From: Candidatus Sulfopaludibacter sp. SbA3
GTDB taxonomy: Bacteria > Acidobacteriota > Vicinamibacteria > Vicinamibacterales > UBA2999
DNA: 6,044 nt
Direction: 5' to 3'
Assembly: GCA_945866285.1 (NCBI GenBank)
Contig: CAMBHC010000180.1
Span: 1 to 6,044, forward strand
Below are positions 5,985 through 6,044 of the stretch, one piece after another; the first letter of the stretch is position 1; each line of letters starts with the position of its first letter. The notes beneath the pieces are model-generated. The model saw only the letters and a list, made by a program, of their open reading frames with translations. It was not told the DNA's origin and made no database searches. Both the position numbers and the translations under genes were made by a program.

Positions 5985-6003
5985 GTACGCAGTTACTGCG
6001 TAC
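5985..6003. repeat. Perfect 19-bp palindrome GTACGCAGT-T-ACTGCGTAC
   Basis: Nine bases on each side of a central T (5994) are perfectly complementary. CGAG occurs immediately on both sides in direct orientation (5982-5985 and 6003-6006), overlapping the arm ends by one base. Chance occurrence of a perfect 9-bp dyad with a 1-base centre is low in a window this size. The compact symmetry suits a dimeric DNA-binding protein site as well as a small dispersed (REP-like) repeat. It lies 17 bases to the right of the neighbouring hairpin and 105 bases upstream of the Uma2 start. Confidence 0.65.
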
Positions 6004-6044
6004 GAGCTGTCGATCGAGTGTGGATGAAACTGCGCGGGTGGGAT

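Larger units (their letters stand above)
5880..6044. other. Upstream region of the Uma2 gene; no gene supported
   Basis: These 165 bases hold the Uma2 ribosome binding site and two strong hairpin or palindrome elements (5947-5967 and 5985-6003). I found no convincing -35/-10 pair for the leftward Uma2 gene. A rightward ATG at 6024 opens seven codons to the window edge but has only a weak upstream purine stretch. One leftward frame is open from the right edge to a TGA near 5926, but its composition is not recognisable. Either could belong to a neighbouring gene outside the window, and neither is supported here. Confidence 0.5.

Noticed and set aside
6024..6044. Possible start of a rightward gene (ATG at 6024, MKLRGWD)
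   Set aside because: Only seven codons are visible and the upstream purines are weak, so it cannot be told from chance.
1..6044. CRISPR array, tRNA, insertion sequence or defence island
   Set aside because: I saw no evenly spaced direct repeats, tRNA cloverleaf or transposase. The lone Uma2-family nuclease is a common genomic gene and not by itself evidence of a defence system.

Overview
The window is GC-rich and gene-dense, and every gene in it looks chromosomal. The gene families point to a diderm soil or sediment bacterium, most plausibly Acidobacteriota (Vicinamibacteria-like) or Gemmatimonadota. They are a CBM9-like/DUF5916 outer-membrane barrel protein, a Tat-exported M20 amidohydrolase, a secreted DUF1028 protein and a Uma2-family nuclease. 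The taxonomic call is inference from family distribution and composition, because no phylogenetic marker gene is present. I see no tRNA, rRNA, CRISPR array, transposase or phage gene.

Left block (1-3772, minus strand). A gene cluster reads leftward. It starts with a Tat-signal M20 zinc amidohydrolase of the hydantoinase/carbamoylase/allantoate-amidohydrolase type (2438-3772). A 141-bp gap holding a short GC-rich palindrome follows, then a 743-residue CBM9-like/DUF5916 protein (65-2296). Thirty-two bases further on, the first 11 codons of another apparently exported protein run off the edge (32-1). Spacing and orientation suggest one transcription unit making envelope proteins.

Centre (3773-3917). 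This 145-bp divergent intergenic region contains two adjacent inverted repeats either side of an AGTATATAGT core, which supplies a -10-like hexamer in each direction. It is probably the shared control region for the leftward cluster and the rightward gene.

Right block. A rightward gene (3918-5321) encodes a secreted two-domain protein: an N-terminal DUF1028 (Ntn-hydrolase-like) domain joined by a Pro-rich/poly-Gly linker to a C-terminal PEBP/YbhB-type domain. Predicted signal-peptide cleavage leaves Thr21 as the first mature residue, where an Ntn hydrolase needs its nucleophile. Converging on it with only 6 bp between stop codons is a Uma2-family PD-(D/E)XK-like protein (5328-5879, minus). 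Upstream of that gene, the last 165 bp hold two strong hairpin or palindrome elements and no convincing gene.

The best candidate for something new is the secreted DUF1028-PEBP fusion, divergently paired with an exported M20 amidohydrolase and an outer-membrane barrel. Together they may be an envelope-located amide-bond hydrolysis and uptake module. That functional link is inference.
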